A stretch of 64,000 nt of DNA from Rhizobium brockwellii (GTDB lineage Bacteria > Pseudomonadota > Alphaproteobacteria > Rhizobiales > Rhizobiaceae), in NCBI RefSeq assembly GCF_000769405.2, contig NZ_CP053441.1, positions 310,001 through 374,000 of the forward strand. Reading direction: 5' to 3'. Below, in pieces: positions 10,491 through 19,067 of this stretch. The notes under the pieces were generated by a model, which did not search any database, had not been told where the DNA came from, and worked only from the letters and a program-made list of their open reading frames with translations. Made by a program: the position numbers and the translations under genes. The first letter of the stretch is position 1. The number at the start of each line of letters is the position of its first letter.

Positions 10491-11336
10491 TTACCCGTAG
10501 ACATCGGCTCGGCGGTCGCCGAGCAGATGATTGAAGCTGTTGAGCGTGCGGGTTTCCGTCACGCTCAACAGATCGATTTGCGCAAGGAGGATTTCCTCGC
10601 GATCGGCACTGGCCGGACCAGATACGGGCCAGCCTTGTGGGCCGACGATAAGGCTGCTGCCGATGAAGGATTGGCCGCGCTCGATGCCGATCCGGTCGGC
10701 GCAGGCAATGTAAAGACCGTTGGTGTGGGCGGCCGCCTTGTGCAGAATATTGGCCATCGGCTCGGGAACGCTTTCCGCACCGGCCATCGGAACCCAGTTG
10801 GTAGGCACGCAGACCAGTTCGGCGCCGGCCAGCGCCAACTGACGAAATGTTTCCGGAAACCAGCCGTCGTAGCAGATTGCGATGCCGATACGACCGAAGG
10901 GCAGATCGAATACCGGCAGTCCGAGATCGCCTTTTCTGAAAAGACGGGTTTCGTTGTTCCATAGATGAAGCTTGCGGTATTTGCCGATATATCCCTCGGG
11001 ACCACAGAGAAGAGCGCTGTTGTAAAACCGGTCGCCATCCTGCTCGGCAACGCCGCAGACGATGTAAAGGCCAAGCTCCCCGGCAAGACGGCAGAGCGTC
11101 TCGGCACTCGGGCCGCCGGGTACCGGGCCGGCCAATGCGGCAACCTCGTCGCCGTCACGGAAGGTGTAGCCACTATCGGCCAGTTCCGGCAGAACGACGA
11201 TCTCCGCGCCTTGGGCCTTTGCCGCCGTCGCCAGCCGATCGATAGCCGCAAGATTACCGGCGCGATCACCGACGATCGGTTCGAATTGGACGGTTGCGAC
11301 GGTTACCGTCCGTGCGGTTGAGGTCTTGACGGTCAA
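10491..11336 (-). CDS. Carbon-nitrogen hydrolase (nitrilase superfamily)
   Basis: About 281 residues. The Glu-Lys-Cys triad is visible: Glu in VLPELADSGY, Lys in KYRKLHLW, Cys in AICYDGWFPE. Members are amidases, nitrilases or N-carbamoylases in the cytoplasm. First gene after the ANTAR-type leader and terminator, so its translation and the transcription of the whole operon depend on read-through. I prefer the TTG at 11336 because GGAG stands six bases upstream; a TTG at 11354 lies inside the T-run of the terminator and is unlikely. PENMDNW-like substrate motifs cannot be read reliably, so amide versus nitrile is open; the amidase at the operon end and the AmiC/AmiR pair favour an amide or nitrile. 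Confidence 0.85.
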   Translation of the reverse strand: MTVKTSTARTVTVATVQFEPIVGDRAGNLAAIDRLATAAKAQGAEIVVLPELADSGYTFRDGDEVAALAGPVPGGPSAETLCRLAGELGLYIVCGVAEQDGDRFYNSALLCGPEGYIGKYRKLHLWNNETRLFRKGDLGLPVFDLPFGRIGIAICYDGWFPETFRQLALAGAELVCVPTNWVPMAGAESVPEPMANILHKAAAHTNGLYIACADRIGIERGQSFIGSSLIVGPQGWPVSGPASADREEILLAQIDLLSVTETRTLNSFNHLLGDRRADVYG

Positions 11337-11352
11337 TCTTGTCTCCAAACGC

Positions 11353-11392
11353 AAAAAACCTCTGGCACGGAATTCAATCCGTGAACCAGAGG
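11353..11392 (-). terminator. Leader terminator upstream of the nitrilase gene
   Basis: On the minus strand: outer arms CCTCTGG/CCAGAGG, inner arms CACGGA/TCCGTG around a TTGAAT loop, directly followed by six T. This is a textbook rho-independent terminator placed between amiR-like and nitrilase genes, only 17 bases upstream of the preferred start codon. It is therefore likely to be the antitermination target rather than a simple operon end. Confidence 0.85.
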
Positions 11393-11413
11393 CTACATAG
11401 CCATGATGTGAAT

Positions 11414-11445
11414 GCGGCAGCCCTGCCGCCGAGCAAACCTGCTCG
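11414..11445 (-). promoter_or_regulatory. Two abutting hairpins, candidate ANTAR-binding RNA element
   Basis: On the minus strand, hairpin 1 is CGAGC-AGGTTT-GCTCG (11430-11445) and hairpin 2 is GCGGC-AGGGCT-GCCGC (11414-11429). Both have hexaloops starting with A. Known ANTAR targets are tandem hairpins with six-base loops carrying A at position 1 and G at position 4; hairpin 2 fits both positions, hairpin 1 fits only the A. The pair stands 22 bases before the terminator, and the ANTAR protein is encoded immediately upstream. Seen: the structures. Inferred: binding. Confidence 0.6.
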
Positions 11446-11477
11446 TTGTCTTTAGGCTTGCACGAAAGAATGTGACC

Positions 11478-11483
11478 GTCAAG
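11478..11483 (-). promoter_or_regulatory. Possible -35 element (CTTGAC) for the leader transcript
   Basis: The minus strand carries CTTGAC between the amiR-like stop and the tandem hairpins, matching the rhizobial sigma-70 -35 consensus. No good -10 is seen at 17 or 18 bases (AAGCCT), so a separate leader promoter is only possible. The alternative is read-through from amiC-amiR. Confidence 0.25.
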
Positions 11484-11524
11484 CCGCTTTAGCAGGCATT
11501 TTCAGGGTGCACAGGTTCGGCGAC

Positions 11525-12148
11525 TTAAGGTTGAGTTTTTGCACCGATGGAAAGTCCGAGGCTTTTCATGGTGTCTTGCGCGGCAATGATGGATTCGGCA
11601 ATCGTCGCCATCGGAACGCGCTTTGACGTCGCCTGATCGCGCAACAGCTTATAGGCCGCCTCCTCGTCAAGACCATTCATCACCCGCAGCGCCGAAACGG
11701 CTTTTTCGACCAGCCGGCGACTTTTCAAAGTTTCCTCGAGTTTCTGCACCTTGCCGGCGAGCCGTTTTTCGTAGCTCTGCCGATAGCGTGCAAGCGCAAA
11801 TTGCGTCAGGATGCCGAGTGGCCGCAACGGTTTGCTAATCACGCCGTGAGCGTTGAGATCGATGATCGCCTGGAGCGCTGTCGGGCTCTCATAGGTTACG
11901 ATGGCGATGATCGCCGTCTGCTGGAGGTCGATAATCTGCAGCGCGTGCTCGACATGCACATCCTCGACGTGCAGAAAGACGGTGTCTACGTCAGGAGGCA
12001 AAGCTGGCGGAAGCGGCCAGGTGGCCCGGACCTCACATCCAAGGCGCTTGAGGTGGGCGATCAGCACGTCGCCGTCCTCGTCGCGCGGATGGACGACCAG
12101 AACGCGTGCACGCCGCAGATCCTGAACGATCCTGCTCGGTCCCGCCAT
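11525..12148 (-). CDS. AmiR/NasT-like antitermination regulator with ANTAR domain
   Basis: 207 residues. N-terminal receiver-like domain (RVLVVHPRDEDGD, then TVFLHVEDVH) in which the usual phospho-acceptor pattern is degenerate, as in AmiR of Pseudomonas. A coiled-coil (about 120-145, RYRQSYEKRLAGKVQKLEETL region) leads into an ANTAR domain (SRRLVEKAVSALRVMNGLDEEAAYKLLRDQA read in pieces: VEKAVSALRVMNG and EEAAYKLLRDQA). ANTAR proteins bind tandem hairpins in nascent leader RNA and stop terminator formation. It follows the AmiC-like gene by one base, so the two are coupled and likely form a sensor-effector complex; a matching RNA element and terminator lie just downstream. Confidence 0.88.
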   Translation of the reverse strand: MAGPSRIVQDLRRARVLVVHPRDEDGDVLIAHLKRLGCEVRATWPLPPALPPDVDTVFLHVEDVHVEHALQIIDLQQTAIIAIVTYESPTALQAIIDLNAHGVISKPLRPLGILTQFALARYRQSYEKRLAGKVQKLEETLKSRRLVEKAVSALRVMNGLDEEAAYKLLRDQATSKRVPMATIAESIIAAQDTMKSLGLSIGAKTQP

Positions 12149-12149
12149 C

Positions 12150-13283
12150 TCAGGCCTCCAGCCAAACGTCTTCGAACCGCGACGCCGTCAGGTACGGGTC
12201 CGGCCGGATCGGGCCAGGCGCCTGCCAGGCAATGTCGAAAAGCCCATCGGCCCACGCCACGCCGATGCGGGGATGCAACCAGAGATGACGGGTATCGGCG
12301 TCGAAGTTGATCCGGCCCTTAGGAGCCAGAAAATCTTCCAGGAGAATTTCTTCGGAAATGCGATGGGTCTCGAGCGAGCCGGCCCGGGCAAGCGCGCGGG
12401 CGAAAAGGTGAACCTGCGCATAGGCCGGCTGCGACCAGACGCTCGTGGTGAAGTCCTGGCCGAAACGGGCTTTGAACGCTCCCACGAAACGCTCATTCGC
12501 CTCGTTCTCGACCGTCTGGAAATAGGTCGCCGAGAGAATATGGCCGGTGCAGGCGTCGGCTCCGATTTCGCGAATCTCGCTCTCGGCCATGGTCAGACTG
12601 GCAATCGGAACCCGCGTTCGATCGATCCCGGCCTCGGCATACATGCGGTAAAAACGCTGCGCCGGCCGGCCGATGATCGTCGAGAAGATGGCATCGGGCT
12701 TGAGACGGACGATATCGGAAATAACCGAACGCAAGGTTTGTTCGTCGGCATGAAGAGGAAGATATCGTTCGCTGACGACTTCACCGCCCTTTGCCTCTAC
12801 CACATCCCGCATGACCCGGTTGGATTCGCGCGGATAAATATAATCCGCACCGACGAAGAGGATGCGGCGTCCGTGGTGGCGGAGAAGGTATTCTGCGAGC
12901 GCGAAAGTATTCTGATTGAGGGTCGCGCCGGTATAGACCACATTCTCCGAATATTCGAAACCTTCATACATCGACGGATAAAACAGCAGTCCGTTGTGCC
13001 GCTCGACGATCGGCAGCACCGCCTTTCGGCTGGCCGACATCGACGCACCGAAGATGATGTTGACGTCGTCATCGGCCAGAAGTCGCCGTGCCAGATTGCG
13101 ATAGGCGGTTTGGTCCCCGCCCGGATCATAGGCGATCGGAACGATGGGCTTGCCGAGCACGCCGCCCGCCGCATTGACTTCCTCGATCGCAAGTGCGGTG
13201 CCAAGAAAGTGCTCGGTTTCCGTAATTTCACTAATTCCGCTTCTGGAAAACAGCACTCCCACCCGCCATTCGGAGCTTGTCAT
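12150..13283 (-). CDS. AmiC-like ligand-sensing regulator (periplasmic-binding fold, cytoplasmic)
   Basis: 377 residues of the type I periplasmic-binding-protein fold (VGVLFSRSGISEITETEHF, ALAIEEVNAAGGVLGKP, INIIFGASMSASRKAV in part), but without a signal peptide: the N-terminus MTSSEWRVG goes directly into the first strand. That is the hallmark of AmiC, which holds AmiR inactive until an amide binds. Start ATG 13283; the stop is one base from the amiR-like start. It is the presumed sensor of the amide/nitrile operon downstream. Annotation as a urea or amide transporter binding protein would be the alternative, which the missing signal peptide argues against. Confidence 0.87.
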   Translation of the reverse strand: MTSSEWRVGVLFSRSGISEITETEHFLGTALAIEEVNAAGGVLGKPIVPIAYDPGGDQTAYRNLARRLLADDDVNIIFGASMSASRKAVLPIVERHNGLLFYPSMYEGFEYSENVVYTGATLNQNTFALAEYLLRHHGRRILFVGADYIYPRESNRVMRDVVEAKGGEVVSERYLPLHADEQTLRSVISDIVRLKPDAIFSTIIGRPAQRFYRMYAEAGIDRTRVPIASLTMAESEIREIGADACTGHILSATYFQTVENEANERFVGAFKARFGQDFTTSVWSQPAYAQVHLFARALARAGSLETHRISEEILLEDFLAPKGRINFDADTRHLWLHPRIGVAWADGLFDIAWQAPGPIRPDPYLTASRFEDVWLEA

Positions 13284-13433
13284 CTTTGCCTTTTCCGACG
13301 TGTTGGAGGTTCGAAAGCGGTGAATGCCTCAGTTCCGCGCTTTCGACTTCCATACCCTTAGTGCTTTTTCATGGGGTGCTGCAAGCGGGTAGGATGCAGG
13401 TCACCCGCGTATCACCCAACTGATGGAGACAGG

Positions 13434-14882
13434 TTACCGGCTATGAACCGATGCAGGCATCACATCGTCGGGGATCGGGCACACATAGGCTTTGCCGCTG
13501 GTCTTTTCTCGCCACTCGGCGGTCGCGGCTGCCAGGAGGTCGGATGACGACATCAATGCGAGCCCGGTGGTCGCAAGCGTCTTGGCCGCATGCGCCATGG
13601 CTTTGTGCGCGGCGGAGCTTCTTCCCTGCGCGACCACTTGCCAGGTATGGGGATTGGTGCCGATCGCCCAGGCTGGCGCCCAGCATTGCGCGGTCGGCGT
13701 CACCCAGCTGACGTCGCCGACATCGGTCGATCCGGCCCGGAAATGCGATTGTCCTTCGAAATCGCGCAGACCGGTGTGCAAGGGCGTCGAGCCATCGACC
13801 TTGGCATTGGAGAACACATCGCCCTTGATCTGATAGAGGCGGATGCTGCTCCTGATCGCTTCCTCAGTGAAGGTAGCTTGGATCTCCCGGGCGAAGGCGA
13901 TGTCGGCCTCGTCGAAGGCGATCGGCCCGAGCGCGACCATGTTCTCGTGCATCGCCGTTTCCAGCGTGATGTTGGGAAGAAGGTTCGTCGAGGCGGTGTC
14001 GAACACGATCTCGACCGCGGTTTCGGTCATCATCGCCGCACCTCGTGCAACTTTCTCGACGCGCCCGGCAAGCTCAAGTGCCTGCGGCATGTCGGGCGCC
14101 CTGATCAGATAGAGAACCTCGGCGCTGGCCTGCACGACATTGGCGGCCCTGCCGCCGGTGTCGGTGATCGCGTAGTGAACGCGACAATCCTGCGGCATGT
14201 GTTCACGCAGGAAATTGACGCCGACATTCATGAGTTCGACCGCATCGAGCGCCGAACGGCCGAGATGGGCGCTGTTGGCAGCATGTGCCGCGACACCCCT
14301 GAAGCGATAGTAATATTCGAGAACGGCAAGATTGTTCGTCGAACGAACACCGTTGAACGGAGCCGGATGCCAGGTCAGGGCGGCATCGACGTCATCGAAT
14401 GCACCAGCGCGAACCATGAAGGTCTTGCCGGAACCGCCCTCCTCTCCCGGGCAGCCGTAATAGCGCACCGTTCCGGGCAGGTTGTTCTCGTTGAGGTGGC
14501 GGGCAAGCGCAACCGCCGCCATCAGCGACCCGACACCAAGCAGATTGTGCCCGCAGCCGTGGCCGGTTGCTCCTGCCGCCTCGGGAAGAGGCTCGGCCAC
14601 GTCGGCGGTCTGGCTCATTCCGGCCAGGGCATCGAATTCGCCGAGGAAAGCAATCACCGGCTTGCCGCTGCCGGATTCGCCGATGAAGGCCGTTTCCATG
14701 TCTGCGACGCCGCGGCGCACAGCAAAGCCGTTTTTCTCGAGCGTCCTTGCCAGCAATTGCGACGAGCGCCGCTCCTCGAATTTCAACTCCGCGAAATCCC
14801 AGATACTGTCGCTGAGAGCGATATAATCCGGCTTCATCTTTTCGATCGTCGCGGCAATGGAGCTGATCGCGTCAAGATTCAT
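13434..14882 (-). CDS. M20-family amidohydrolase, AbgB-like
   Basis: 482 residues. Metal-binding signatures of M20 peptidases: FLGEFDAL, ATGHGCGHNLLG, and YGCPGEEGGSGK, with a dimerisation domain in between (GVAAHAANSAHLGRSALDAVEL). The overall arrangement is that of AbgB, the subunit that cleaves p-aminobenzoyl-glutamate, and of related amidohydrolases acting on N-acyl amino acids. Cytoplasmic, no signal peptide. Last gene of the minus-strand dipeptide-type ABC operon, so it likely cleaves an imported amide-linked substrate. A 125-base gap with a hairpin separates it from the binding-protein gene. Confidence 0.87.
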   Translation of the reverse strand: MNLDAISSIAATIEKMKPDYIALSDSIWDFAELKFEERRSSQLLARTLEKNGFAVRRGVADMETAFIGESGSGKPVIAFLGEFDALAGMSQTADVAEPLPEAAGATGHGCGHNLLGVGSLMAAVALARHLNENNLPGTVRYYGCPGEEGGSGKTFMVRAGAFDDVDAALTWHPAPFNGVRSTNNLAVLEYYYRFRGVAAHAANSAHLGRSALDAVELMNVGVNFLREHMPQDCRVHYAITDTGGRAANVVQASAEVLYLIRAPDMPQALELAGRVEKVARGAAMMTETAVEIVFDTASTNLLPNITLETAMHENMVALGPIAFDEADIAFAREIQATFTEEAIRSSIRLYQIKGDVFSNAKVDGSTPLHTGLRDFEGQSHFRAGSTDVGDVSWVTPTAQCWAPAWAIGTNPHTWQVVAQGRSSAAHKAMAHAAKTLATTGLALMSSSDLLAAATAEWREKTSGKAYVCPIPDDVMPASVHSR

Positions 14883-14933
14883 GGCATTTCCTCACTGTCT
14901 GTCCTGCCGCCACAGGGACGTGCTGCACCGGAC

Positions 14934-14953
14934 CCGGCAGGACTGCCTGCCGG
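14934..14953 (-). terminator. Intercistronic hairpin after the binding-protein gene
   Basis: Arms CCGGCAGG/CCTGCCGG with a 4-base loop and no T-run. It lies between the family 5 binding-protein gene and the AbgB-like gene and may protect the upstream message from 3' decay. Confidence 0.45.
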
Positions 14954-15007
14954 ATCTCCTGTTGAGTGTCGAAGTAGGATGGACCCACCGGGCGCGGCAG
15001 TTCAGGC

Positions 15008-16552
15008 TCAATTGTCGAGCGAAACTTCCCAAAGACGGGCATTCGATTGCCAGACGGGCTGGCCCTTCAGCTTCTTGGTGGCACCCCAGACATCGACCAT
15101 GTCATAGAGGAAGATGCCCGGCATTTCCTTGAGCATCAGCGTATGAAACTCGTCGAAGATCGCCTGACGCTTCGTCTGGTCGGACTCCGCATAGGCGGCC
15201 TTCATCAACTCGACGGCCTTCGGGTCATCCCACATCAATGACGCATTCTTGTCCTTGTTGCCGACATAGAAGCCGTACATCAGCGCCGGATCGAGCCGCG
15301 GCGCGACCGATTGCGAGATGATTTGGTAGTTGCCGGACCGGCGGCGATCGACCTGTGTCGCATAGTCGAGCACCTCGATCTGCACATTGAGACCTGCCTG
15401 CTGCATCATGGCCTGCGCCATCACCGCGGCCGGGAAGCTTGGCACGTTGCTGCGCTTGTTGGCGATGATGGTAATCGGCTCGCCCTTGTAGCCGGCCTCC
15501 GCGAGCTCCTTCTTCGCGGCCTCGATGTCGTAGGGCAGACGCTCCTTCTGAACATCGTCGAAATAGAGCGAGTCTTGCGAAACCATCGAACCGTTGGCTG
15601 CGCCGGTGCCATTGGAGGCGGCCTCGACGAGTTGGTCGAGATCGAGTGCCATCGCCATGGCGCGACGCACGCCGGGATTGCTCAGAACCTTGTCGCGCGT
15701 CTGGATGTAGAAGAGGTTTTTGCCGTTATTGCGGGCCACGATTAACTGCATCGTATCGCTCGTCTTGAATTCGGGAATGAGATCCGGCGAAATCTCCGCG
15801 GTATCGAGCACGCCGGACTGAAGGCCGGCCTTCACGGTCGAAGCATCGGGAATGACCATGAACTTGATGCCATCGACGAGAGGGCGTTTGGAGCCGACCA
15901 TGCCGTCGGGCTTGCCGTCGTTCTGAGGCGAGACATAATCATCGAACTTGGCGAGATGGATATACTCGCCCTTCTTCCATTCATCCCATTTGAAGGGGCC
16001 GGTGCCGATCGGCTTGACGAAGCTTCCGTCCGCGCCGACCGATTCCGGGGAGATTATCCCAGTGTAACCGCATTCGGGGCGCGACATCAGGCCAAGGAAA
16101 ACCGCGGATGGCTTTTCCAGCGTGATGGTGACGGTCGAAGCATCGACTGCCTTTACCCCCGTAACATGCACGCTGCCACTGCCGTCGAAGTCAGGAAGGC
16201 AGGTCCATTTCGTTTCAGGCTTGAGATAGCGGTTCCAGTTCCACACGACGTCATCGGCGATCAATTTCTTGCCGTTATGGAATTTGACGTCGTCACGCAG
16301 TTTGAAGCTATAGGTCAGCCCATCCGCCGAGACTTCGAAGCTCTTTGCCAGCAGCGGCTTGACCTCGCCGTTGTTGGCATAGCCGACGAGCCCTTCGACG
16401 ATGTGCAGGATGACGCCATCGGTATTGCCGTCGCGATTGACGCCCGGATTGGCACTGCGCAGATCGGAACTTTGAGCCACGACGATGTCGCGGGCGTCGA
16501 CCACGCCGGTCATCGCCATTAACATGGTCCCTGCAAGAAGAAGCTTATGCAT
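15008..16552 (-). CDS. ABC transporter substrate-binding protein, family 5 (dipeptide/oligopeptide type)
   Basis: 514 residues. Signal peptide MHKLLLAGTMLMAMTGVVDA, cleaved before RDIVVAQ. The mature part has the family 5 landmarks: NTDGVILHIVEGLVGY, DGLTYSFKLRDDVKFHNGK (quoted in part) and RRAMAMALDLDQLV. It would bring a peptide-like ligand to the DppB/DppC pore. Here the binding protein comes after the ATPase and hydrolase genes, which is the reverse of the common order. Confidence 0.9.
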   Translation of the reverse strand: MHKLLLAGTMLMAMTGVVDARDIVVAQSSDLRSANPGVNRDGNTDGVILHIVEGLVGYANNGEVKPLLAKSFEVSADGLTYSFKLRDDVKFHNGKKLIADDVVWNWNRYLKPETKWTCLPDFDGSGSVHVTGVKAVDASTVTITLEKPSAVFLGLMSRPECGYTGIISPESVGADGSFVKPIGTGPFKWDEWKKGEYIHLAKFDDYVSPQNDGKPDGMVGSKRPLVDGIKFMVIPDASTVKAGLQSGVLDTAEISPDLIPEFKTSDTMQLIVARNNGKNLFYIQTRDKVLSNPGVRRAMAMALDLDQLVEAASNGTGAANGSMVSQDSLYFDDVQKERLPYDIEAAKKELAEAGYKGEPITIIANKRSNVPSFPAAVMAQAMMQQAGLNVQIEVLDYATQVDRRRSGNYQIISQSVAPRLDPALMYGFYVGNKDKNASLMWDDPKAVELMKAAYAESDQTKRQAIFDEFHTLMLKEMPGIFLYDMVDVWGATKKLKGQPVWQSNARLWEVSLDN

Positions 16553-16576
16553 TGTTCTACCCTCTTTTATGGATCG

Positions 16577-17437
16577 TTAGGATTGGAATTCATCCCAGCA
16601 GGCGCGTGAAAGCCTGCCGATGGTTTCAAGCGCGACCGTGTAGCCGGGGGTGCCGTCCGGCATTTCCTGCGGCACGTCGTCGGTAAAGGCGGCGATGATG
16701 TAGAAGGGGGACCCGTCGCGATAGACGACACCGGCATTCATGCGGCCGCGCTTTCCCGTGCCGCCCTTGTGGGCGACGAGCACACCGAATGGCAGCCGGG
16801 AAGGAATGGCATAGCGCAGGATCTGGTTCTTCAGGGTTTGAAGCGCGTAAGCGCATAGCGCCTGCGAGCAGCCGAGCCGGTCCGCAGCTTCCCGCGAATC
16901 CTGCGCATCCAGGATGGTCTGCAGCAGATAGACCTGATCCCGCGCCGTCGTCGTGGTGACGGCCTTCAATGAATGATCGGGAGACAACGCCAAGGGAGGG
17001 ATCAGGAAGCGATGGTTGGTGCCTGTCATGCCGATTGACTTGCAATAGCTGTCGACCTCTTCGAGCGTCAGCCTTTCGAAGACCATTTTGGTGCAGACAT
17101 TGTCGCTCAGCACCATCATGCCGGTGATCGCATCGCGCAGCGATATGACGATACCGGGCGTCAGATAGCGGAACATCCCGCTCGCCACTTCCTCGGCGAA
17201 ACGTTTTTCGTAGGTGATCTGTTCGTCCAGATCCAGCCGGCCTTCATGTGCGGCCTTCAGGGCTGCCAACATGATCGAAGTCTTTCGGGTGCTGGCGGAG
17301 GGGGTTTCCTCGTCCGCGCCTCTGCCGATCGTTTCACCGCTGCCAAGCGCACGCACCATGAAGCGCGTCACGAAAGGCTGGGCATCGCAGATTGCGTTCA
17401 ATCGCTCCGCGAGCTTTCCGGATTCAATCATCGTCAT
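16577..17437 (-). CDS. Class A beta-lactamase-like serine hydrolase without signal peptide
   Basis: 286 residues. Class A motifs: S49-T-R-K52 (SxxK), SDN in VLSDNVC (about 110-112), and KGGTGK in place of KTG. The segment corresponding to the omega loop (HRFLIPPLALSPDHSLKAVTTTT, read in pieces) shows no obvious counterpart of the deacylating Glu166. The N-terminus (MTMIESGKLAERLNAI) has no signal peptide, so the protein should be cytoplasmic, where a true beta-lactamase would be useless. It is one base from the ABC ATPase gene and sits in the peptide transporter operon, so a D-peptide or amide hydrolase role on the imported substrate is more plausible than resistance. Confidence 0.8.
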   Translation of the reverse strand: MTMIESGKLAERLNAICDAQPFVTRFMVRALGSGETIGRGADEETPSASTRKTSIMLAALKAAHEGRLDLDEQITYEKRFAEEVASGMFRYLTPGIVISLRDAITGMMVLSDNVCTKMVFERLTLEEVDSYCKSIGMTGTNHRFLIPPLALSPDHSLKAVTTTTARDQVYLLQTILDAQDSREAADRLGCSQALCAYALQTLKNQILRYAIPSRLPFGVLVAHKGGTGKRGRMNAGVVYRDGSPFYIIAAFTDDVPQEMPDGTPGYTVALETIGRLSRACWDEFQS

Positions 17438-17438
17438 G

Positions 17439-19067
17439 TCAGTTCTCCAGGCGCCATTTGAGGATCACGCCGCCCTGAGCATTGTGGTCCAGAGCGGGGA
17501 TGGCCGAGAGAAGCCGTTGCGTATAGGCCTCCTTCGGTCTGTCGAAAACCGTATCGCGGTCGCCCTCCTCGATGATCCGGCCGTCCTGCATGACGACGAC
17601 GCGATCGGCCACCTGTTCGACCACGCCGAGATCATGGCTGATGAACAGGCAGGAAAAGCCGTAGCGTTTTTGCAGATCGGACAGGAGTTCGAGCACCTGC
17701 GCCCTGACCGTCACGTCGAGCGCCGATACCGGTTCGTCGGCGATCAGGAATTTCGGCCGGCGCGCAATGGCGCGGGCAATCGCCACGCGCTGCCGCTGGC
17801 CGCCCGAAAGCTCATGCGGGTAGCGCCCGGCATAGTCGGACCCAAGACCGACTTCCTCCAGCGTCTCCAGGGCGCGCTTGCGCTTTGCCGCAGCGTCCAG
17901 ATCGGGAACGAGCCGCAGCGCTTCTTCCACGAGTGTGAGGATGGTCATGCGCGGATCGAGCGAAGAATAAGGATCCTGAAACACCATTTGGCAATTCAGC
18001 CGATAGTCCATCCAGTCGTCGTCGCGGCTGCGTCCCTTGAACCGGATATCGCCTTCGCTCTCCCGGACCAGTCCGGCAATGGTGCGGCCGAGCGTGGTCT
18101 TGCCGGAACCCGAACCGCCGACCAGTGCCACGACTTCGCCCTCGTGGATATCGATGCTGACGCCATGCAGCGCCCGTTTCGGCGTTGCCTTCTTCATCAG
18201 CGACCGCCGGCCTGCATAATCGACGACGATATCCCGCGCCGAAACCATCGGCGCCCTGGTCTTGTCGATCGTCCGCGTCTCTCCGCGGAACGGCAGGGAG
18301 GAAAGCAGTTTCTTCGTATAGGCACGCTGCGGTGCGTCGAGCAGATCGGCGGTGCGTCCTTCTTCGACGATCAGGCCCTTTTCCATGACGACGATGCGGT
18401 TCGTGTAACGGGCAACCATCGGCAGGTCGTGACTGATCAGCAGCACGGCGGTGCCTTCCGCCTGAGTCAACTCCACCATCAATTCCATGACATCGCGCTG
18501 GATCACGGCATCGAGCGCGGTCGTCGGCTCGTCGGCGATCAAGAGCGCCGGTTTCAGCAGCATGACCGATGCCAGCATGATGCGCTGGCGCATGCCGCCC
18601 GAGAATTCATGCGGATAGGACGTGAGCGCCCCGGCCGGATCGCGGATGCCGACCCGGTTCAGCATGTCGAGGATCCGGCTGCGCCGCTCTTCACGCGAAA
18701 GTTTCGTATGCAGCTGCAACCCTTCTTCGAGTTGGCGGCCGACGGTCATCGAGGGATTGAGCGAAGTCATCGGCTCCTGGAAGACGACACCGATTTCCGC
18801 ACCACGCAATTGGCGCAATTGCGCGCCGTTCATGGAAAGCACGTCGCGTCCCTTGTAGGCAATGGAGCCGCCGATCACCTTGATGGGTGCCGGCAGCAGC
18901 GAGATCAGGGCGCGTGTTGCCAGCGTCTTGCCCGATCCGCTTTCTCCGACGATGCCGAAGATTTCGCCGGGCGCGATGTCGAAACTGACGTCCTTGACGA
19001 CCTGCACACCGGTTCCAGTGACCTGAAGCGACAGGTTGCGGACATTCAAAAGCGTTCTATTGGTCAT
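17439..19067 (-). CDS. Dipeptide-type ABC transporter, double ATPase (DppD-DppF fusion type)
   Basis: 542 residues with two complete ATP-binding units. First: Walker A GESGSGKTLATRA, signature SGGMRQRIMLA, Walker B LLIADEPTTALD. Second: Walker A GGSGSGKTTLGRT, signature [12 protein letters not shown], Walker B FLIADEPVSALDV. Each unit ends with the oligopeptide transporter C-terminal extension (PQRAYTKKLL; PKEAYTQRLL). This fused arrangement is common in rhizobia. The start overlaps the DppC stop by ATGA. Confidence 0.92.
   Translation of the reverse strand: MTNRTLLNVRNLSLQVTGTGVQVVKDVSFDIAPGEIFGIVGESGSGKTLATRALISLLPAPIKVIGGSIAYKGRDVLSMNGAQLRQLRGAEIGVVFQEPMTSLNPSMTVGRQLEEGLQLHTKLSREERRSRILDMLNRVGIRDPAGALTSYPHEFSGGMRQRIMLASVMLLKPALLIADEPTTALDAVIQRDVMELMVELTQAEGTAVLLISHDLPMVARYTNRIVVMEKGLIVEEGRTADLLDAPQRAYTKKLLSSLPFRGETRTIDKTRAPMVSARDIVVDYAGRRSLMKKATPKRALHGVSIDIHEGEVVALVGGSGSGKTTLGRTIAGLVRESEGDIRFKGRSRDDDWMDYRLNCQMVFQDPYSSLDPRMTILTLVEEALRLVPDLDAAAKRKRALETLEEVGLGSDYAGRYPHELSGGQRQRVAIARAIARRPKFLIADEPVSALDVTVRAQVLELLSDLQKRYGFSCLFISHDLGVVEQVADRVVVMQDGRIIEEGDRDTVFDRPKEAYTQRLLSAIPALDHNAQGGVILKWRLEN

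Noticed and set aside
13590..15107. Long plus-strand frame opposite the AbgB-like gene
   Set aside because: Antisense to conserved M20 motifs; no signal or domain.
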